The notes beneath the pieces were generated by a model. It was given only the letters and a program-made list of their open reading frames with translations. It was not told where the DNA came from and ran no database searches. DNA of 48,500 nt, from NCBI GenBank assembly GCA_905221605.1, contig CAJNDS010002124.1:312496-360995 (forward strand), given 5' to 3'. Shown here in pieces: positions 1-8,590 of this stretch. This DNA is from Symbiodinium natans. Lineage: Eukaryota; Sar; Dinophyceae; Suessiales; Symbiodiniaceae. Position 1 is the first letter of the stretch; each line of letters begins with the position of its first letter. Both the position numbers and the translations under genes were made by a program.

Positions 1-95
1 AAACCCTAAACCCTAAACCCTAAACCCTAAACCCTAAGCCCTAAACCCTAAACCCTAAACACTAAACCCTAAACCCTAAGCCCCAAACCCTACCA
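1..95 (+). repeat. Telomeric array at the window edge, (CCCTAAA)n
   Basis: About 13 units of CCCTAAA with a few variants (CCCTAAG, CACTAAA, CCCCAAA). The C-rich strand reads 5' to 3' from base 1, which is the orientation of a left chromosome end. The array is short, and longer, purer copies occur inside the window, so it may be a true end or simply another internal block where the contig begins. Confidence 0.9.
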
Positions 96-207
96 GTGCC
101 TTTGTTTGGGTGTTTTTTTGGGGCACCTGCCAGAGCCCTCCCCCAGCCAGGACAGACGAGGAGCCCAGACTTTGTTGCTGTGTTGGGGTGGGGTTTTGTT
201 CTCGGAT

Positions 208-375
208 AGGGTTTAGGGTTTAGGGTTTAGGGTTTGGGGTTTAGGGTTTAGGGTTTGGGGTTTAGGGTTTGGGGTTTAGGGTTTTAGGGTTTTAGGGTTC
301 CAGGGTTTTAGGGTTTAGGGATTAGGGTATAGGGTTTAGGCATTAGGGTTCAGGGTTTGAGGATTCAGGGTTTAG
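208..375 (-). repeat. Degenerate TTTAGGG array
   Basis: G-rich strand telomere-like repeat with GGGTTTGGGG, GGGTTTT and CAGGGTT variants. With the array at base 1 it flanks a roughly 110-bp unique spacer (100-207) in telomere-like orientation. I see no convincing gene in that spacer. Confidence 0.9.
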
Positions 376-384
376 GGCGCAGGG

Positions 385-621
385 TTGCGTCACGAGCCAT
401 CCATGGCTCTTCTGGCCGTGATGGTTGGACTCCAGCGCGTGCTGTGCGACTGCGCTTCACGGGCCCTTGGCTCGAAAAGGTGGCTCGCCCACGCTTCGGA
501 AGTATGCCGAGGGTGTCGGTTCGAAAGGCCCAGTTCGGAAGCCCCAAGAAGGGGAGGTCCCCGAGAAGATACAAAACACCTAACACCGCCTGAAAAAGGC
601 ACCAGAAAAGGGCATTTTTAA
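385..621 (+). CDS. Possible coding island, unknown function
   Basis: This is a unique stretch of about 270 bp between telomere-like blocks. A + frame is open for 78 codons from ATG at 385 and is Arg/Cys-rich (motifs CDCASRAL and CRGCRF). Other frames, including an 89-codon frame on the minus strand, are also open, so frame and strand are undecided. No family is recognised. It may hold one or more exons or be non-coding. Confidence 0.2.
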   Translation: MRHEPSMALLAVMVGLQRVLCDCASRALGSKRWLAHASEVCRGCRFERPSSEAPRRGGPREDTKHLTPPEKGTRKGHF

Positions 622-674
622 ATTTTGCCGACACCAGGATTCAGGGTCTAGAGGTCTTTGGACGGCCAGGCCCC

Positions 675-900
675 TAAACCCTAAACCCTAGACCCTAGAC
701 CCAACCCTAAACCCTAAACCCTAAAACCCTAAAACCCTAAAACCCTAAAACCCTAAACCTTAAAACCCTAATTAAACCTTCCCCCCACGCAGTGGGCAGC
801 GTCCTAAACAGGAAGCCCCGAAGCCATAAACCCGTAGCCCTAACCCTGTGATGTGGCTAAGATAACCCTTAATCCCTATAGCCCTAAACCCTAAACCCTG
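675..900 (+). repeat. CCCTAAA blocks around a short spacer
   Basis: Imperfect CCCTAAA and CCCTAAAA units at 675-775 and again from about 885. The intervening 780-850 is a short unique spacer with no supportable gene. Confidence 0.85.
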
Positions 901-902
901 AA

Positions 903-1155
903 CCCTGAACCCTAAACCCTAAACCCTAGACCCTAGACCCTAGACCCTAGACCCTAGACCCTAGACCCTAGACCCTAGACCCTAGACCCTAGACCCTAGA
1001 CCCTAGACCCTAGACCCTAGACCCTAGACCCTAGACCCAGACGACCCAGACCCCTAGACCCTAGACCCTAGACCCTAGACCCTAGACCCTAGACCCTAGA
1101 CCCTAGACCCTAGACCCTAGACCCTAGACCCTAGACCCTAGACCCTAGACCCCTA
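903..1155 (+). repeat. Homogeneous (CCCTAGA)n variant array
   Basis: More than 30 head-to-tail copies of CCCTAGA, a one-base variant of CCCTAAA, interrupted once near 1037-1050. The array is nearly pure, so the variant spread by local amplification rather than by point decay of a CCCTAAA array. Confidence 0.95.
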
Positions 1156-1424
1156 AACCTAAACCCTCCAAACTCGAAAACCGCCCCCTCCGCTCTGAAT
1201 ACCCCAATACCTTGCGACCCGATACTTCAGCCCTTAAACCCTAAACCCTAAACCCTAAACAACCCTACACCCTAAACCCTAAGCCCTAAGCCCTTAATTC
1301 ATACTCCATACAAGCCACAGCCGATCCTCTCCCGGAGCCCCATAATTCCGTTGCCCAAGACTTATTCCCAAGGGTTTAGGGGTCAGGGTTTAGGGTCTAG
1401 GGTTTATGGTTTAGGGTTTAGGGT

Positions 1425-1595
1425 CTAGGGTTTATAGGGTTTATAGGGTTTATAGGGTTTATAGGGTTTATAGGGTTTATAGGGTTTATAGGGTTTATAG
1501 GGTTTATAGGGTTTCTATAGGGTTTATAGGGTTTATAGGGTTTATAGGGTTTATAGGGTTTATAGGGTTTATAGGGTTTATAGGGTTTATAGGGG
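1425..1595 (-). repeat. Homogeneous (GGGTTTATA)n 9-bp array
   Basis: About 18 copies of a 9-bp telomere-like unit (CCCTATAAA on the other strand). Because 9 is divisible by three, the array stays open in translation and produces a spurious 63-codon Pro-Tyr-Lys/Asn-Pro-Ile frame on the minus strand. The spacers 1170-1230 and 1300-1375 show no supportable gene. Confidence 0.95.
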
Positions 1596-1749
1596 GGGTT
1601 TGGGTTCATAGGGTTTAGAGTTTAGGGGTACAGCGGTGTTGAACCGAAGCCCTAGAATACACCCTCGAGGACTCGCTAGCCTCACCGTCGCCCTGGCCGT
1701 CGAGTGGCAGGCACAGGATGGTTTGGGGCTCGGGGCTTAGATTCATGTC

Positions 1750-1862
1750 AAGGGTTTAGGGTTCAGGGTTTAGGGTTTAGGGTTTAGGGTTCAGGGTTTA
1801 GGGTTTGGGGTTCAGGGTTTAGGGTTTAGGGTTTGGGGTTTAGGGTTCAGGGTTTAGGCTTA
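1750..1862 (-). repeat. TTTAGGG array with CAGGGTT variants
   Basis: G-rich telomere-like block. The preceding spacer 1625-1745 is unique sequence with an open frame (around LEDSLASPSPWP) but no clear splice signals, so I do not call it. Confidence 0.9.
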
Positions 1863-1874
1863 CGGTTCAAGCAG

Positions 1875-1970
1875 GCTTCGGGAGCTTTGCGGGTCAGGGA
1901 AGAGGATCTAAGACAAGCGCATAAGTCTGACATTGATGGAGGGTCCACGCCCATGTCCGGTGCCTTTTGA
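1875..1970 (+). CDS. Candidate exon, charged peptide
   Basis: After TTCAAGCAG a + frame runs 31 codons to a TGA at 1968-1970. The peptide is hydrophilic and well mixed (ASGALRVREEDLRQAHKSD, then IDGGSTPMSGAF). A G-rich telomere block lies upstream and a C-rich block downstream, opposite to the commonest polarity here. The stop could be a true terminus or intron sequence after an unrecognised donor. No family is recognised, and a 31-codon frame could be open by chance. Confidence 0.3.
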   Translation, partial: ASGALRVREEDLRQAHKSDIDGGSTPMSGAF

Positions 1971-1989
1971 CATTCCCCTGCCTGCCCGC

Positions 1990-2120
1990 ACCCCTAAACC
2001 CTAAACCCTAAATCCTAAACCCTAAACCCTAAACCCTAAACCCTAAACCCGAAACCCGAAACCCGAAACCCTAAACTCTAAACCCTAAACCCAAAAACCC
2101 TGAACCCTAGATCCTAAGCC
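1990..2120 (+). repeat. CCCTAAA array
   Basis: C-rich telomere-like block containing CCCGAAA variants. It is separated by an 80-bp GC-rich spacer (2122-2200) from a G-rich block, giving the C-spacer-G arrangement. Confidence 0.9.
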
Positions 2121-2202
2121 GTCACCTCCTCCCTCCCTGATGCACGCGCGCTCGGAAGGCGCAGCCCGACGCCACAATTCCAAGGCCTCGCAACTTGTGT
2201 TG

Positions 2203-2525
2203 GGGTTTAGGGTTTAGGGTTTAGGGTTTAGGGTTTAGGGTTTAGGGTTTAGGGTTTAGGGTTTAGGGTTTAGGGTTTAGGGTTTAGGGTTTAGGGTTTA
2301 GGGTTTAGGGTTTAGGGTTTAGTGTTTCGGGGTTAGGGTTTAGGGTTTTAGGCTTTCGGATGTTCAGGGTTCAGGGTCAGGGTTCAGGGCTCGGGGTTTG
2401 GGGTTCGGGGTTTAAGGTTTAGGGTTCAGGGTCAGGGTTCAGGGCTTAGGGTTCGGGGTTTAAGGTTTAGGGTTCAGGGTTCGGGGTTTAGGGTTCAGGG
2501 TTCAGGGTTTAGGGTTTAGGGTCTG
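2203..2525 (-). repeat. TTTAGGG array, pure then degenerate
   Basis: About 18 near-perfect TTTAGGG units (2204-2322) grade into CAGGGTT/GGGGTTT variants. The pure half adjoins the unique spacer and decay increases away from it. Confidence 0.95.
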
Positions 2526-2622
2526 GGGGGGGCTTAAGAGATTGAGATTGACGAAGTGACCTCGCACCGCTGCAAAACTTGAACCCTCGCCAAGAGCACA
2601 TCTTGAACAGAGTCGAGGGTCT

Positions 2623-2885
2623 ATGATCCCAGAAAAAAACTATACAACCTCAGCCCTAAACGCTAAACCCGAGCATTCTTCCGGCACCGTTCTGGGGAGA
2701 GGTTTCTCAAAAGCGAGTGGAGAACGACCGGAAGCCCTGTACCTAACCTTGATGCCTCCTTCGGCATGTCGAGGCAGGCACACGCCGCTGTCAGCCAGGA
2801 CCACGCCGACGCCCACCCCAGGCGGTGCCCTGAATGTCGGCTTGGGGGTAGGGATCAGGGGGCGTGAGGGTTCAGGGATGCAGGG
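2623..2885 (+). CDS. Possible coding island with two competing frames
   Basis: A 260-bp unique stretch lies between telomere-like blocks. One + frame is open for 88 codons from ATG at 2623 (MIPEKNYTTSALNAKP start). A second + frame from about 2748 reads a His/Cys-rich peptide (DASFGMSRQAHAAVSQ, then PRRCPECRLGG, with a CPEC pair). One of them may be a real exon. I cannot choose from sequence alone, and no homology is recognised. Confidence 0.25.
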
Positions 2886-2889
2886 TTGA

Positions 2890-3430
2890 GGGATTGAGGC
2901 TTCGGCTTCGGGTCCCTAAACCTTCAAACAGAAACCCAAGAGCGATGGGTCCAGGGTTTTTTTTGTTGGGCTTCTACTTTTTTTGCTTGGGCGTCGTATT
3001 GAGAAGCGACTTTAGCCCAGATGCTCTAGACTGGGATCCTCAGGCCGTTAACCCTAGGGTTTAGGGTTTAGGGCTTGGGCTTTGGGGTTGTTTCTTGAAC
3101 GTTTGAGTTGAGGATTTAGTTTAAGTGGGGTTCGTCGTTCGGAATTTTCATTACAAGCAAACCGATACCGTTTTTGGTGTGGTTTCACAAAGGGCGCCCC
3201 AAGAGTATAGCAGGTATATGGATCGGAACGCATGTTTAGGTAACAGCGTCGTTTACATTCTCGCACTGTACACATATATATATATACATATATATATATA
3301 CACATTTTTTACACTATATGTGCAGACTATAGATCTATACACCTACATACATCCCAGGACATCCTCCTCTTCCTGGGTTCCCTGTGGGTGGGTGGGTTGG
3401 GAATTCCCAGACGATTATACATCAAGCCGA
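2890..3430. other. Unique region with AT-rich microsatellite, no gene called
   Basis: Mostly unique sequence with a short TTTAGGG remnant at 3058-3075 and a TATATA tract with interruptions at 3272-3302. Frames up to 104 codons exist on both strands across the TA tract (YTYIYIHIYIYT) and are low-complexity artefacts. Confidence 0.5.
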
Positions 3431-3436
3431 GGCTCA

Positions 3437-3745
3437 TGAACCCTGAACCCAAAGCTCTATTAACCCTATAAACCCTACAAACCCTATAAACCCTACAAAC
3501 CCCATAAAACCTACAAACCCTATAAACCCTATAAACCCTACAAACCCTATAAACCCTATGAACCCTACAAACCCTATTAACCCTATCAACCCTATTAACC
3601 CTATAAACCTTTAAATCCTATAAACCCTGCAAACCGTATAAACCCTATAAACCCTGTGTACCCTATAAACCCTACAAACCCTACAAACCCTATAAACCCT
3701 ACAAACCCTACAAACCCTATAAATCTTAGAAACCCTATACACCCT
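3437..3745 (+). repeat. (CCCTAYAAA)n 9-bp array
   Basis: About 30 copies of CCCTATAAA, CCCTACAAA and CCCTATTAA are intermingled. Unit length is 9 bp, unlike the 7-bp canonical repeat. It adjoins a second, different variant array. Confidence 0.93.
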
Positions 3746-3782
3746 GAACCCTGAACCCCGAACGCTAAACCCTAGACCCTAA

Positions 3783-3970
3783 GCCCCCTAAACCCCCTAA
3801 ACCCCCTAAACCCCCTAAACCCCCTAAATCCCCTAAACCCCCTAAACCCCCTAAACCCCCCAAACCCCCTAAACCCCCTAAACCCCCTAAACCCCCTAAA
3901 CCCCCTAAACCCCCTAAACCCCCTAAACCCCCTAAACCCCCTGAACCCCCTAAACCCCCTAAACCCTAAA
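3783..3970 (+). repeat. Homogeneous (CCCCCTAAA)n 9-bp array
   Basis: About 20 nearly perfect CCCCCTAAA units, a C-expanded telomere variant. A single CCCCCCAAA and a single CCCTGAA unit interrupt it. Confidence 0.95.
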
Positions 3971-4024
3971 CTCTATAAACCCCAAACCCGAAACTTCAAG
4001 CTACCGGAGCAAGCCTCCTTGCAG

Positions 4025-4091
4025 GCTGGCGCGTCGGCTCCCCTCGTTCGGCCACGCCGTCGCCAGTGCCCTCGAGGCGGGAACAATGGGG
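4025..4091 (+). CDS. Candidate exon between C-rich and G-rich telomere blocks
   Basis: It is preceded by a pyrimidine-rich stretch and AG (CCTCCTTGCAG) and followed by a possible GT donor at 4092. One frame reads LARRLPSFGHAVASALEAGT without stops. The upstream block is CCCCCTAAA-type and the downstream block TTTAGGG-type, the commonest exon setting here. No family is recognised. Confidence 0.4.
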
Positions 4092-4280
4092 GTTTAGGGG
4101 TTTAGGGTTTAGGGGTTTAGGGTTTATGGTTTTGGGGTTTAGGGTTTAGGGTTTCGGGTTTAGGGTTTAGGGTTTAGGGGTTTCGGGGTTTTGGGAGTTT
4201 GGGGTTTTAGGGGATTTTGGGGTTTTAGGGTTTCGGAGTTTAGAAGCTTAGGGCTTGGGACTTAAGGCTTCTCGGGCTTG
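4087..4280 (-). repeat. TTTAGGG/GGGGTTT degenerate array
   Basis: G-rich telomere-like repeat with many TTTTAGGG and GGGGTTT variants. It fades into unique sequence at about 4280; 4280-4450 has no gene I can support. Confidence 0.9.
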
Positions 4281-4447
4281 CGCTTCAGGCTTTTTCCCGG
4301 GCATGGATGTTGAGTTTGGTTGAGGCGCTTATCTCCTGGTGTTGCTCGCGATCACGCCACCGAAGCATGAAAGCTGACGAGAGAAAACATGAACCAAGCA
4401 CCTCACGAAATCGTTTCTCATGCGCTCAGTCGTAATATCACCTCTGT

Positions 4448-4449
<2 letters not shown>

Positions 4450-4508
<59 letters not shown>
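4450..4508. repeat. (AG)n microsatellite
   Basis: About 29 AG repeats ending in AGCGAGCGAG. An 87-codon minus-strand frame with a long Ser-Leu run is produced by this microsatellite and is not a gene. A short direct repeat follows: TTTTTCTGAGGG ... AGAAGCACCA.TGAACAA.GGCACC occurs at about 4550-4595 and again at 4608-4660. Confidence 0.95.
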
Positions 4509-4517
<9 letters not shown>

Positions 4518-4734
4518 CGCCCTGAATGCGGTCAGTCGTACTCTTATTCCCTTTTCTGAGGGTTCTTGAGAAGCACCACTGAACAACGGCACCTTTTTCC
4601 TGAGTTACATTTTTTCTGAGGGCTGGGATCCTGAAGAAGCACCATTGAACAATGGCACCGTGTTTCCTAGGACATAGCTGACAAAGCGCCTCATCTTTTA
4701 AACTCGAAAGGCCCCACCCCCGAACCCTACTTTA

Positions 4735-4831
4735 GGGTACTTCTAACCCCATTTTAAACTGTACCTTATAAGCCCCCTAACTCCGCTAAGCAGGTTACAA
4801 GTAGACTAACAATTTGGGGCTATAAGTACCC
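4735..4831 (+). mobile_element. 97-bp inverted-repeat element, family R copy 1
   Basis: The ends are imperfect inverted repeats (GGGTACTTCTAACCCC and GGGGCTATAAGTACCC). A second copy of exactly the same length lies at 31097-31193 and shares internal blocks CTAAGCAGGT and AAGTAGACT. It has no coding capacity and looks like a MITE-type non-autonomous element. Confidence 0.75.
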
Positions 4832-4856
4832 ATGAACTTCCAAGCAGCCTCCTCCA

Positions 4857-4940
4857 ACAAGTGGACGTGCGGCCTTTGGAAGTCAGGCCGCTGTCCCGGC
4901 TTCAAGCAGCGGGGCGCTGAGAGGCGTAAGGTCTCGAGCG
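4857..4940 (+). CDS. Possible Cys-containing exon
   Basis: Immediately after element R a + frame reads NKWTCGLWKSGRCPGFKQRG with two spaced cysteines and continues into a GGGGTTT block. Minus-strand frames of 68-83 codons also cover this interval. There is no clear acceptor, so support is weak. Confidence 0.22.
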
Positions 4941-5099
4941 TTTGGGGTTTGGGGTTTGCGGCCATAGGGTGTGAATAGATCGAGAGTCGCTTCGAATGCT
5001 TCGTACTGGGTTTCCTACTATGTGGATGTTGCTGGAGGCTTGGCACACAGTGACATAGGGTGTATTTCGGGTGTAACGTATGAGGGTTTTGGGGGAATT

Positions 5100-5370
5100 A
5101 ACCCTCAACCCTAAACCCCAGACCTCAAACCCTAAATCCCAAACCCTGCCCCCTTAACTCAGCGTTTTCACGGCCTTGAACCAAGGTGCCTGCCGTGTTT
5201 CCTTTCCCAGAGCCGATCGAGCACACCATCCCAGATCGCAGGAGGGTTTGGGGGTCTTAGGGTCGTAAGTCTCTGGGTTTCCGGGTTTAGGGGTTTCGGG
5301 GTTTAGGGTTTAGGATTTAGGTTTTAGGCTGTATGGCTTTAGGGTTGATGGCTTTAGGGTTTAGGGTTCA
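5100..5370. repeat. Short C-rich block, spacer, then G-rich TTTAGGG block
   Basis: CCCTAAA-like units at 5100-5150 and TTTAGGG-like units at 5240-5370 flank a unique spacer (5155-5235) in the C-spacer-G polarity. I do not find a convincing exon in this spacer. Confidence 0.8.
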
Positions 5371-5545
5371 GGAGTTCTTCTGATGTAATGAGTGACTGCC
5401 ACAACGCACTCGGACCAGCCCGTTGCCAGAAAGCCGTTGCAGCATACTTCGCCTAAACCAGGGTCTGGCGATCTGCTTGCCCGCCTGAATGGCGCGGTGA
5501 ACCTGGGGGGGGGCTCACAAGCCTCGTCGTTGTTACACGAATGAG

Positions 5546-5737
5546 ATGCGTGGCTGTGGCAAGTATGAATGCATCGTGCCATTCTCTGCGATTCTGTGGA
5601 AGCTTCACTTCCATTTGCCTGACGGCCTTGCCTTTGGGACTTGCGGTTCGCGCGGTCAGCGCGCTGGAGCCAACTCAGTGGGGGCTTTCGAGCCATCTGG
5701 GCGATGCCTACCACTCCATGTCTGGGTGGGCTAGGCT
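5546..5737 (+). CDS. Possible coding island, strand undecided
   Basis: This is one of the longer unique stretches (about 5380-5800). A + frame from ATG 5546 is open for 62 codons, with mixed composition and four cysteines (GKYECIVPFSAILWKL start). An overlapping + frame (79 codons, from 5541) and a minus frame (129 codons, 5361-5750) are also open. At most one is real. No family is recognised. Confidence 0.25.
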
Positions 5738-5889
5738 GCTTCGTTGGCAATCAAGTACATGCCATGTTTGGTTGACCTAACACCTCAGCACAGGCTGGTC
5801 TTCCGGGGTACGTAGTGTTTGCGGATAGCTGCAAGCATGTTCCCCCTATATAATTTCCGTGGCGTTAGAGGATTGAACTCTTCGTTCTT

Positions 5890-6326
5890 GTGGGAGTTTA
5901 CGGTTTCATGGTGTTCTCAGACTTTCAGAGTGTGCGTAGCGTGCACGTCTTTCGGGCTGTGGGGTGGTGCGGTTTCGGAGGGTTAGGGTTGGGGTTTAGG
6001 GTTCTTCCTTGCTTTGTGGTCTGGATTTTGGGTTCAGGGTTAGGTGCTGCAATTTTAAGGTGTATCATCCAAATTCGATTGGTTCCACATGTAGGGCTTC
6101 ACTGTTTCGTTTTGTGGATCGAATGCCCCAAAGCTTCTGCAGAACTTCTTTACGCGGCTTTTGCTTTTGGACTTTGTTTTTTCAAGCGTTTGTTCGGGTG
6201 CTAGGGGGCTTAGGGGGTGGAGCTTTTTTCCTAGCTAATCAGAATGGATGCCCGCTAGTACCCTATGTTGGGGGCTTAGGATTTGCTAGAAACACCGACA
6301 AACCAAAGGCACCACCCTGTCTGTAA
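5890..6326 (+). other. Unique region with overlapping open frames
   Basis: Two overlapping + frames (104 codons from 5890, 105 codons from 6009) run across unique sequence with two short TTTAGGG islands near 5980-6050. Both are hydrophobic and Cys/Phe-rich. The telomere-derived parts read as Gly-Leu-Gly-Phe-Arg-Val strings, a sign that the frames extend through repeat. I cannot support a specific gene. Confidence 0.2.
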
Positions 6327-6380
6327 ACCGTAAATCCTCAACCCTAAATCCTAAGTCCCACACCCTATACCCTACACCCT

Positions 6381-6593
6381 TTACCCTACAAGTCTGAAAC
6401 CCTGGACCCTAAACCTAAGTACAAAAAGAACCCGCAGCGCAGGCTTCATAGCTTCAATGAGCCCTATACGTCATCCAAGCCCTACGACCTCCATCGAAAG
6501 CTCTACAAAGCCTCACTAGCGGTGCAGCACAACTTCTGCCCCTGCCGCCCCCTGCCCTCAACCCCAAAAGGCCTACAAATGCCCAAGCCCTAA
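6381..6593 (+). CDS. Open frame, Tyr/Lys-rich; possibly decayed 9-bp repeat
   Basis: A + frame without ATG stays open for 70 codons to TAA at 6591-6593. The centre reads KYKKNPQRRLHSFNEPYTSS, then KPYDLHRKLYKASL and HNFCPCRPLP. It looks protein-like, but the DNA contains degenerate CCCTAYAAA-like steps. It may therefore be a decayed 9-bp array, which stays open because 9 is a multiple of three. No acceptor is evident. Confidence 0.25.
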   Translation, partial: LPYKSETLDPKPKYKKNPQRRLHSFNEPYTSSKPYDLHRKLYKASLAVQHNFCPCRPLPSTPKGLQMPKP

Positions 6594-6748
6594 AGCAAAC
6601 CCCTAGACCCAACAACCCTCAAACCCCCCAAAACCTCCAAAACCCCCAAAACCCGAAGCCCCAAAGCCTCACCCATCGCTGAGAAAGCCTAAATCCCTCA
6701 ACTTCAAGCCCGAAAAAGCCCTACAAACCCTAAGCCCGAAAACCCTAA

Positions 6749-6907
6749 ACCCTAAAAGAAAAGCAGCTCCAGGACGCCCTTGCTTCGCGGGCGCCGCGCC
6801 GGGAACCCCAGCACTGCAGAACCTTTCGCCCTAAGCTTGAAAAATCTACGATGCATCTTAGGGCTCTTCAACGCTTCGGGTCTAGGCTTCAGGGTTTAGG
6901 GTTTTAG
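6749..6907 (+). CDS. Candidate exon, basic helical-looking peptide
   Basis: The open + frame reads KQLQDALASRAPRREPQHC, then RTFRPKLEKSTMHLRALQRF, and stops in TTTAGGG sequence at 6905-6907. It sits between a C-rich block (6600-6755) and a G-rich block (from 6890). The C-rich side has several pyrimidine-AG combinations, and the G-rich side would supply the intron start. No family is recognised. It is followed 60 bp later by another candidate exon. Confidence 0.35.
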   Translation, partial: TLKEKQLQDALASRAPRREPQHCRTFRPKLEKSTMHLRALQRFGSRLQGLGF

Positions 6908-6961
6908 AGTTTAGTGTCTAGAGTTCAGATTCGGGTCTAGGGTTCAGTGTCTAGACTTCAG

Positions 6962-7095
6962 CAGAATTTAAGGAGCCCGCAAGAGATACCGTGCTTGAAC
7001 GGAGTCCTCCCCACAAGGTCCCCCCAGAAGTATGCAAAGATTGCCTGACACTGGCTGCACATACCTTCGACCTTGCCAAACCTGACGGCCTTCGG
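6962..7095 (+). CDS. Candidate exon with C-x2-C pair
   Basis: After GACTTCAG a + frame reads EFKEPARDTVLERSPPHKVP, then PEVCKDCLTLAAHTFDLAKPDGLR, with no stop until inside the following TTTAGGG block. A GT (GTTTAT) lies at 7096. Composition is balanced and includes a CKDC pair that could bind metal. It is one of the better single-island coding candidates. A second + frame is open for only about half the interval. Confidence 0.42.
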
Positions 7096-7099
7096 GTTT

Positions 7100-7440
7100 A
7101 TGGTGTAGGGTTTAGGGCTTAGGGTTCAGGGTTTAGGGTTTTGAGTTTAGGGTTCAGGGTTTAGGGTTTAGGGTGTAAGGGCCTGCACTCGACAGCTGTC
7201 GCTGGTTTAGGGTGTAAGGGACTGCAACAATAGCCATGTTGACTACAGTGGTGGGTAGAGTCCTAGAACTTTGGGGAGGCTCTCCTAGCAATGAGCCCCT
7301 CTGTTGCGCAACCCCTAAACCCCAAACCCTAAACCCTAAACCCTGAACCCTAAACCCTAAACCCTAAACCTTAAACCCTAAGGCCTAAACCCTAAACCCC
7401 AAACCCTAAACCCTGAGCCCTAAACCCTAGTGTTGCACCT
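7100..7440. repeat. G-rich then C-rich telomere-like blocks with spacer
   Basis: TTTAGGG-like units occupy 7100-7215 and CCCTAAA units 7310-7430. The 90-bp spacer (7236-7316) contains a short ATG frame (MLTTVVGRVLELWGGSPSNE) of uncertain value. Confidence 0.85.
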
Positions 7441-7453
7441 GCTTTAGTGTACC

Positions 7454-7475
7454 GCCCCCCCCCCCCCCCCCCGCC
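7454..7475. repeat. Poly-C tract
   Basis: An uninterrupted run of about 19 C bases follows ACCG and is followed by GCCGCCGG. Homopolymer C or G runs recur in the window (15351, 16033, 16631, 17161, 18878, 26781, 36081, 39910, 43867). Confidence 0.9.
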
Positions 7476-7603
7476 GCCGGCCCCCCTGCGGAACAGTCGA
7501 AGCTGGTTTTAGCTGGTGTTGCAGGGTTTTGTATGAGTGTAATGGGGAGGAGTAGTATCAAATTGCAGAGGGATCCGTATGACTCTAAAAGGGATGAGGT
7601 GAT

Positions 7604-7800
7604 ATGAATCTAAAAGGGGTCCATGTGTTGTTAAAGGGGATGTGTTTACATGAGTTTAAAAGGGAACCGTACGGTTCTAATGATTACTGGATTGGTCTTC
7701 ACTCGTTCGGTGGCAGAATCAATATTGTTGAAGCGGATTATCGTTTCGGACAAAGAACCGCAGAACATTTTTCAGCGCCAGAAGCGCCCGAACAACCCCA
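7604..7800 (+). CDS. Possible coding island, two good frames
   Basis: Unique sequence in which two + frames are both open. One reads EPYGSNDYWIGLHSFGG, then RINIVEADYRFGQRTAEHF. The other reads TVLMITGLVFTRSVAESILL, then KRIIVSDKEPQNIFQRQKRP. Upstream 7560-7660 carries a repeated CTAAAAGGG motif about every 25-35 bp. One frame may be a real exon, but I cannot decide which. Confidence 0.3.
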
Positions 7801-7896
7801 AACCCCTAACCCCCAACCCTGGCCCTAAACCCCAAACTCCAAACCCCAAACCCCGAACCCTTAACCCTCCAATCAAGCCCGAAAACCCTTAACTTC

Positions 7897-7990
7897 GGAT
7901 GTTCCCCTCATACGAACAGTCCCGAAAGGGATTGTAATAGGGGGTACTATATTCCCCATTAAGGACTGCTAGTATAAGGGGGAGCATCCC
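7897..7990 (+). mobile_element. Inverted-repeat element, family A copy 1
   Basis: About 94 bp. It begins GGATGTTCCC and ends GGGGAGCATCCC, with inner arms (CGAACAGTCC and AGGACTGCTAGT) around a short GGGATTGTAATAGG centre. Similar elements lie at 8381, 8961, 16095 and, degraded, 25267. It has no coding capacity. CCCTAAA arrays begin right beside it. Confidence 0.8.
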
Positions 7991-7994
7991 AAGC

Positions 7995-8085
7995 CTAAAC
8001 CTAAACCCTAAACCCTAAGCCCTAAACCCTAAACCCTAAACCCTAAACCCTTAACCCTAAACCCTAAACCCTAAACCCCAAAACA
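7995..8085 (+). repeat. CCCTAAA array
   Basis: About 12 near-perfect units follow element A1 directly. With 8172-8265 they flank a small spacer in the C-spacer-G polarity. Confidence 0.93.
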
Positions 8086-8099
8086 ACAAAGTCTCTTAG

Positions 8100-8147
8100 G
8101 GGCTCTTGGGTCGTCACGGCTAGGGCGGCTAGGGTGCTCCCTGGCAG
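8100..8147 (+). CDS. Candidate micro-exon with good splice-like edges
   Basis: The spacer runs from CTCTTAG to a GTGAAG donor-like hexamer. In one frame it reads ALGSSRLGRLGCSLA without a stop. It is flanked by pure CCCTAAA upstream and TTTAGGG downstream. The island is only 48 bp, so coding evidence is weak. The edges and setting are the main support. Confidence 0.3.
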
Positions 8148-8171
8148 GTGAAGCAAAGCAGGCAAGAAGGG

Positions 8172-8265
8172 GGCTTAGGGTTTAGGGTTTAGGGTTTAGG
8201 GTTTAGGGTTTAGGGTTTAGGGTTTAGGAGGGTTTGGGGTTTTCGGGTTCAGGTCCACAGGGCTT
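8172..8265 (-). repeat. TTTAGGG array
   Basis: About nine near-perfect units followed by degenerate ones. A further G-rich block lies at 8318-8380. Confidence 0.93.
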
Positions 8266-8380
8266 AGGGTTTAGGACATTGTTCTATCGGGGGGACTCTC
8301 CAAAACGCATCTAAACCGCTTAGGGTTTAGGGTTCAGGGTTTCGGGTGTAGGGTTTAGGGCTTGTTTAGGGTTTGGGGCT

Positions 8381-8444
8381 GGCATGTCCCCCCTTATACT
8401 ACTATAATCCGCATAAGGATTGTCAGTATAAAGGGAAACATCGC
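8381..8444 (+). mobile_element. Inverted-repeat element, family A copy 2 (shortened)
   Basis: It starts GGCATGTCCCCCCTTATACTA and ends AGTATAAAGGGAAACATCGC, recognisably the family A ends. At 64 bp it is shorter because the middle is deleted. It lies between a G-rich and a C-rich telomere block, where an intron centre would be. Confidence 0.65.
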
Positions 8445-8519
8445 AAGTTTAGGGCCTTTTTCGGGTTTGGTGTTTACATCGGGCGTAGGGTTCGTTTAGG
8501 GTCCTTCCCTGACGCAGGA

Positions 8520-8590
8520 TGTTGCAGATGCCGCTCCAAAGCAACGAGCTTAACTCGACAAAGTCTCCCGATCGCGTAGGCTCCACTTGA
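8520..8590 (+). CDS. Possible exon
   Basis: After CTGACGCAG a + frame reads MLQMPLQSNELNSTKSPDRV. Another frame reads DAGCCRCRSKATSLTRQSLP and is joined to a 68-codon open frame from 8373 that passes through element A2. Either could be an exon of about 70 bp. A pure CCCTAAA array begins at 8590. Confidence 0.22.

Noticed and set aside
1418-1609. 63-codon minus-strand frame
   Set aside because: It is a translation of the 9-bp GGGTTTATA array.
3125-3439. 104-codon frame with YIYIHIYIY
   Set aside because: It crosses a TATA/CATA microsatellite; no other support.
4329-4592. 87-codon minus-strand frame with poly-Ser-Leu
   Set aside because: Produced by the (AG)n microsatellite.
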